Of a DNA stretch of 10,466 bases, positions 7,522 to 10,466 are shown piece after piece. The position numbers and the translations under genes were made by a program. The stretch covers positions 1 through 10,466 of the forward strand of contig JAUSPW010000179.1 of assembly GCA_030652635.1 (NCBI GenBank), read 5' to 3'. The DNA comes from Pseudohongiella sp. GTDB lineage: Bacteria; Pseudomonadota; Gammaproteobacteria; Pseudomonadales; Pseudohongiellaceae. The notes beneath the pieces were generated by a model. The model was not told where the DNA came from, made no database searches, and saw only the letters and a program-made list of their open reading frames with translations. Positions within the stretch are counted from its first letter, which is position 1; each line of letters opens with the position of its first letter.

Positions 7522-7525
7522 CGTG

Positions 7526-7545
7526 AGATGCACCATGGTGCATCT
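7526..7545. repeat. Perfect 20-bp palindrome after the toxin gene
   Basis: AGATGCACCATGGTGCATCT is fully self-complementary with no central mismatch. It lies in the 46-bp gap between the converging toxin gene and the ABC-hydrolase gene, 4 bp after the toxin stop. It could form an 8-bp stem with a CATG loop, but there is no T-run on either side, so it is not a normal intrinsic terminator. Its AGATGCA half also occurs at 6818-6824 within the operon's operator region. Confidence 0.7.
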
Positions 7546-7567
7546 GTTGCGGTCATCGAAACAGCCT

Positions 7568-10192
7568 TTAAAAGCCGTTAATAAACCTCTCGATCGCCTC
7601 CAGCACTTGCTGCTCATGTGACAAAAAAATCCAATGATCAGCGTTCTCAATCGCCAGCAGCGTTGAATCGGGTACTTCAGTGTCAAAACGGCGCATTTCC
7701 TGTGCCTTGCGCTGACTGTCCATCTGGAATAGTTCAGCAATAGTTTCCTGTACCAACGGATCATCCTTGTTGTACCAGGTTTCCAGCAATGCAGAAGGGC
7801 CAGAGGGCACTGCGTAGATGCCAAGCGCGGGCACAGCAATCCGCGCATAATCCGGCGACTGCAGCCCCATCATGATGGCATCCAGATAGCGTTCCTGATG
7901 CTTGTTGGCGCCGGTGGACAGATCGTAACTGGCCAGAATCTCCCCTTCAGGTGGCATGATGCTGGTGCCCTGGGTGCGCTGCGCATATTGCCGGAGAGCC
8001 TCATATGAAATTGATTCATCCGGGTACAGGGGTGGCTGTGACGGCAGCCTGGCATAAAGTTCACGATAGCGCCGACGATCACTGTCTCTGTCACCGGCCC
8101 GGTCAAAGGCTGCATCCAGATACACCAATCCACGGAATCGATGTGGGTAGTTGGCACCCAGATAACTGAGCTCTTCACCAGCAATTGAATGGCCGACAAG
8201 GATGGGTGAATCGATACCCAAGGTATCCATCACCTGCAGCACATCCTCGCTCAAGCGCGCCGTATCATAACCACGATCAGGTTTGCCGGATGCACCGGTG
8301 CCTCGTCGTGTCATGGCAACCACGTTGTATCGATCCGAGAGTTTGACGGCGAGTTCATCAAACGAATGAGCGGTGGCACCCAAACCTGGCAACAGAAAAA
8401 GTGTTGGAGCGTCACTGGGTGCGCCGTTGCGCCAGTCCAGCACCTCAACGCGAACACCCTGCTCAACTGCGACTGAACGGGTTTCGTGTGGCGAGCTGTC
8501 GCGCCAGCTCGATTGCTGCAGACTCAGTGTTGCGTCGTCGGTTGGCTGCGGCAACCCGCAACGCGAGGACTGGTCACCCAGCATCCCCTTAAACGTCAGG
8601 GTTTTATGTAATATGCGTTCAACATTATACGCTGTCATCAGAATGCTTGAGCTGTCCACCAATAACGGCATTGCCAGTGTCAGCCTGGTCTGACGACGCG
8701 CGATAGACTCCAACCAACCCGGGGTCTGGTTGATACGTGAATAACTGTCAACACGCGTAGCTTCCACCCCGATCAGCTCGGCAGAGATCAACGCAGGCTG
8801 CGCGCCGCGCTTGATACAGTCAATCTCAATGGTGTTGGCGTTATAGTCAGCAACCGCACGGCAACTGCCCAAACCCGGCAAAGAGTGACGCATGCCATCA
8901 ACTTTCAGCTCGTGGGGCTGGGGTGCCAACAGCGCAAGATCGTAACTGATAAATAAGCTGCTGGTATCACTTGCAGCGACATTAGCCAACACCTCTGCCG
9001 GCACCAGCCAGTAGTCGGTATCCACCGATGAAATCGGGGCAAACCGATTTTCTGCCGTTGTAGAGCGCGGCAACACGACGTCATCTGCGAGCGTATCCGC
9101 ACTCAGTATCGCCTGTGTGCGGATACGATCCACACGCCAGTTGACCCCCATGTCACGCCCGGTTAACGCTGACGGCAGCCATTCTGTCAAACGCTCGCGG
9201 GCACGCACTGTGCTGGCAAACGTCAGTGCGCCGGCACCTGCGTCGCTCAATTGAGACGGGTACCAGCCGGCATTTTTCAGCAAATTGCTACCAGATTCTC
9301 CGGCTGCCAGAGTATCCACAAAGGCAGCCGGAAAACAGGCCTGCACCGGCTCCAGCACCACACTCTGTTCAAGTTGATCGTCCGGGGAATTGATCAGATG
9401 CCGGTGGATAGCGATAGCGCGATCCCAGTTCAGTAACCACATGGGCGGGTAGACCGTAAAAAATATCAATCCAACACTGACAGCAAATGCCAGCGTGGCC
9501 GCGCGCTCCTGCCGGCGAACGTACAGCAACCAGAACACCGCCAGCACACCTGCCAGTCCGGCAACTACCACCGGCACGGCCTGCAACCACATCATGCTGT
9601 CAAATTCTGTGCCCAGTTCGATACCCAACAATGCCAGCAGCGGGCGCGTGACACTCCAGGCCGGCAACAAAAAAACAAACAGCACCAGCATCAGTAACAC
9701 AATGGTCCGTCTGAGACTTGATGTCAGCAAACCGGCAGCAAACAACAGGGGGACAACCAGCACTGCAGGCAATTTTTCCACCGCTGCAGCCAACGCCAAT
9801 GCTTGTAATACGCCATGATCCTGCGTCAGGAAAATGACAAAACGGCCCAGCACAATCGGGACTACAATGGTCAGCAGCATAAACAGCAGCTTGGCCAGCA
9901 TCCAGTCAACACGCGGAACCGGACGCACCAGCCAATCATGATTGAGGCTGCTGGCTGGATCCTGTTGCAAGACTGACACCATCAGCAAGCACGCCATAAA
10001 GTAGCCAACCCAGTAAAAATTGGTTTGCACAGCCACCAGAAACTCGGCATCCCCTGACAGTGCAATGGCATCCAGACTGGCAATCACCGGTTGCAGTACA
10101 AACACAGATGCAGCAAGTAATATCAGTGGCAATAAGCCAAACAGATCTTTTTTGACCATGGCTGTGATCATGTTGATGTGTTGCTTCATCAT
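7568..10192 (-). CDS. ABC-2-type permease fused to an alpha/beta hydrolase
   Basis: This 874-residue protein has three parts. Residues 1-255 contain seven probable membrane segments (about 17-38, 58-76, 101-122, 141-158, 163-183, 203-225 and 232-254), resembling an ABC-2 export permease. Positive residues in the segment 2/3, 4/5 and 6/7 loops put the N-terminus inside and everything after residue 255 in the periplasm. Residues 256-565 are an unrecognised soluble region with four cysteines (286, 444, 459, 545). Residues 566-874 are an alpha/beta hydrolase: SPHETRSVAVEQGVRVEVLDW start, oxyanion loop LPGLGAT, nucleophile GHSIAG (Ser669), late histidine His853 in NADHW. No acid is seen after the usual seventh strand (LGIYAVPSG); Asp693 in YLDAA may serve. 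The frame is unbroken. The ATG at 10192 has AAGGA 6 nt upstream and overlaps the ATPase stop (ATGA), so transport is probably coupled to the upstream ATPase. Substrate unknown. Confidence 0.85.
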   Translation of the reverse strand: MMKQHINMITAMVKKDLFGLLPLILLAASVFVLQPVIASLDAIALSGDAEFLVAVQTNFYWVGYFMACLLMVSVLQQDPASSLNHDWLVRPVPRVDWMLAKLLFMLLTIVVPIVLGRFVIFLTQDHGVLQALALAAAVEKLPAVLVVPLLFAAGLLTSSLRRTIVLLMLVLFVFLLPAWSVTRPLLALLGIELGTEFDSMMWLQAVPVVVAGLAGVLAVFWLLYVRRQERAATLAFAVSVGLIFFTVYPPMWLLNWDRAIAIHRHLINSPDDQLEQSVVLEPVQACFPAAFVDTLAAGESGSNLLKNAGWYPSQLSDAGAGALTFASTVRARERLTEWLPSALTGRDMGVNWRVDRIRTQAILSADTLADDVVLPRSTTAENRFAPISSVDTDYWLVPAEVLANVAASDTSSLFISYDLALLAPQPHELKVDGMRHSLPGLGSCRAVADYNANTIEIDCIKRGAQPALISAELIGVEATRVDSYSRINQTPGWLESIARRQTRLTLAMPLLVDSSSILMTAYNVERILHKTLTFKGMLGDQSSRCGLPQPTDDATLSLQQSSWRDSSPHETRSVAVEQGVRVEVLDWRNGAPSDAPTLFLLPGLGATAHSFDELAVKLSDRYNVVAMTRRGTGASGKPDRGYDTARLSEDVLQVMDTLGIDSPILVGHSIAGEELSYLGANYPHRFRGLVYLDAAFDRAGDRDSDRRRYRELYARLPSQPPLYPDESISYEALRQYAQRTQGTSIMPPEGEILASYDLSTGANKHQERYLDAIMMGLQSPDYARIAVPALGIYAVPSGPSALLETWYNKDDPLVQETIAELFQMDSQRKAQEMRRFDTEVPDSTLLAIENADHWIFLSHEQQVLEAIERFINGF
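8492..8511. repeat. Short inverted repeat at the permease-hydrolase junction
   Basis: CGAGCTG (8492-8498) and CAGCTCG (8505-8511) form a perfect 7-bp stem with a 6-bp loop inside the fusion gene. It falls over codons 561-567, just where the middle region ends and the hydrolase begins. No T-run follows on either strand. It may be chance in coding DNA. Confidence 0.3.
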
Positions 10193-10466
10193 GCGGCATC
10201 CTTACGGCTCAAGCGTGTTTTACGGATCAACACGTTACTGATATCACGCAGGCTCATGGCATCTTCAACAAACTGAATCGCACCAAAATGTAAATTCAGT
10301 TGCGCTTTTAATTGCTCGTCATTTTCAAATGATGAGTCAATAAAACGCAGCGTATGACCACTTATCTCCGGAAAAAGCCAATTGTCAGGACACGCGGAAG
10401 GCAACAGCTTTTGTGCTGACAACGTGACATGCACGGTGCGAAACCGGGCGCGCAATGACTCTATCG
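10189..10466 (-). CDS. Probable ABC transporter ATP-binding protein, C-terminal tail (partial)
   Basis: The frame is open from the right edge to the TGA at 10191-10189, giving about 92 residues. They read IESLRARFRTVHVTLS, then a soluble tail ending LSRKDAA. No Walker or signature motifs are in the window, so assignment rests on three things: the phrase 'SLRARFRTVHV', typical of the region after the ABC ATPase core where a basic strand follows a helix; the small alpha/beta accessory-domain look of the rest; and its ATGA overlap with a permease-like gene on the same strand. It would supply ATP hydrolysis for the membrane part of the neighbour. An internal TTG at 10455 is not the true start. 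Another soluble partner cannot be excluded. Confidence 0.65.
   Translation of the reverse strand, partial: IESLRARFRTVHVTLSAQKLLPSACPDNWLFPEISGHTLRFIDSSFENDEQLKAQLNLHFGAIQFVEDAMSLRDISNVLIRKTRLSRKDAA

Noticed and set aside
10189..10455. Stand-alone 88-residue gene starting at TTG 10455
   Set aside because: The frame is open through the right edge with in-frame residues before the TTG, so it is the tail of a longer gene.

Overview
The window looks like a chromosomal segment of a gammaproteobacterium. GC is moderate (roughly 50-53% by eye). The clearest taxonomic clue is the aceA-aceK pair, since AceK is largely a proteobacterial enzyme, together with a divergent malate synthase G. A marine or soil lineage such as the Cellvibrionales is possible, but the window alone cannot settle the genus.

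Left third (1-5127): glyoxylate-shunt locus. The 5' part of malate synthase G (glcB, minus strand, running off the left edge) is divergent from isocitrate lyase (aceA). An AT-rich 284-bp spacer separates them. aceA is followed 11 bp later by isocitrate dehydrogenase kinase/phosphatase (aceK). Together these encode both shunt enzymes and the switch that throttles the TCA cycle at isocitrate, so the locus supports growth on acetate or fatty acids. A short DksA/TraR-type C4 zinc-finger protein follows on the same strand, possibly from its own promoter.

Middle (5157-7521): a secreted serine hydrolase of the class C beta-lactamase/esterase superfamily lies on the minus strand. Its best start is a GTG with a good Shine-Dalgarno, which exposes a signal peptide. 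Divergent from it is a compact FitAB/VapBC-type toxin-antitoxin operon: a ribbon-helix-helix antitoxin and a PIN-domain toxin with an ATGA overlap. Two TGCATGCA boxes overlap its presumed promoter and form a probable operator. A perfect 20-bp palindrome lies just after the toxin gene.

Right third (7568-10466): an ABC export-type operon on the minus strand. The C-terminal tail of what is probably an ABC ATPase (entering from the right edge) overlaps by ATGA an 874-residue protein. That protein joins an ABC-2-like seven-helix membrane region, a roughly 310-residue presumably periplasmic domain with four cysteines, and a complete-looking alpha/beta hydrolase carrying GHSIAG. This transporter-hydrolase fusion is the most unusual object in the window. 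No RNA genes, CRISPR arrays, transposases or convincing intrinsic terminators were seen.
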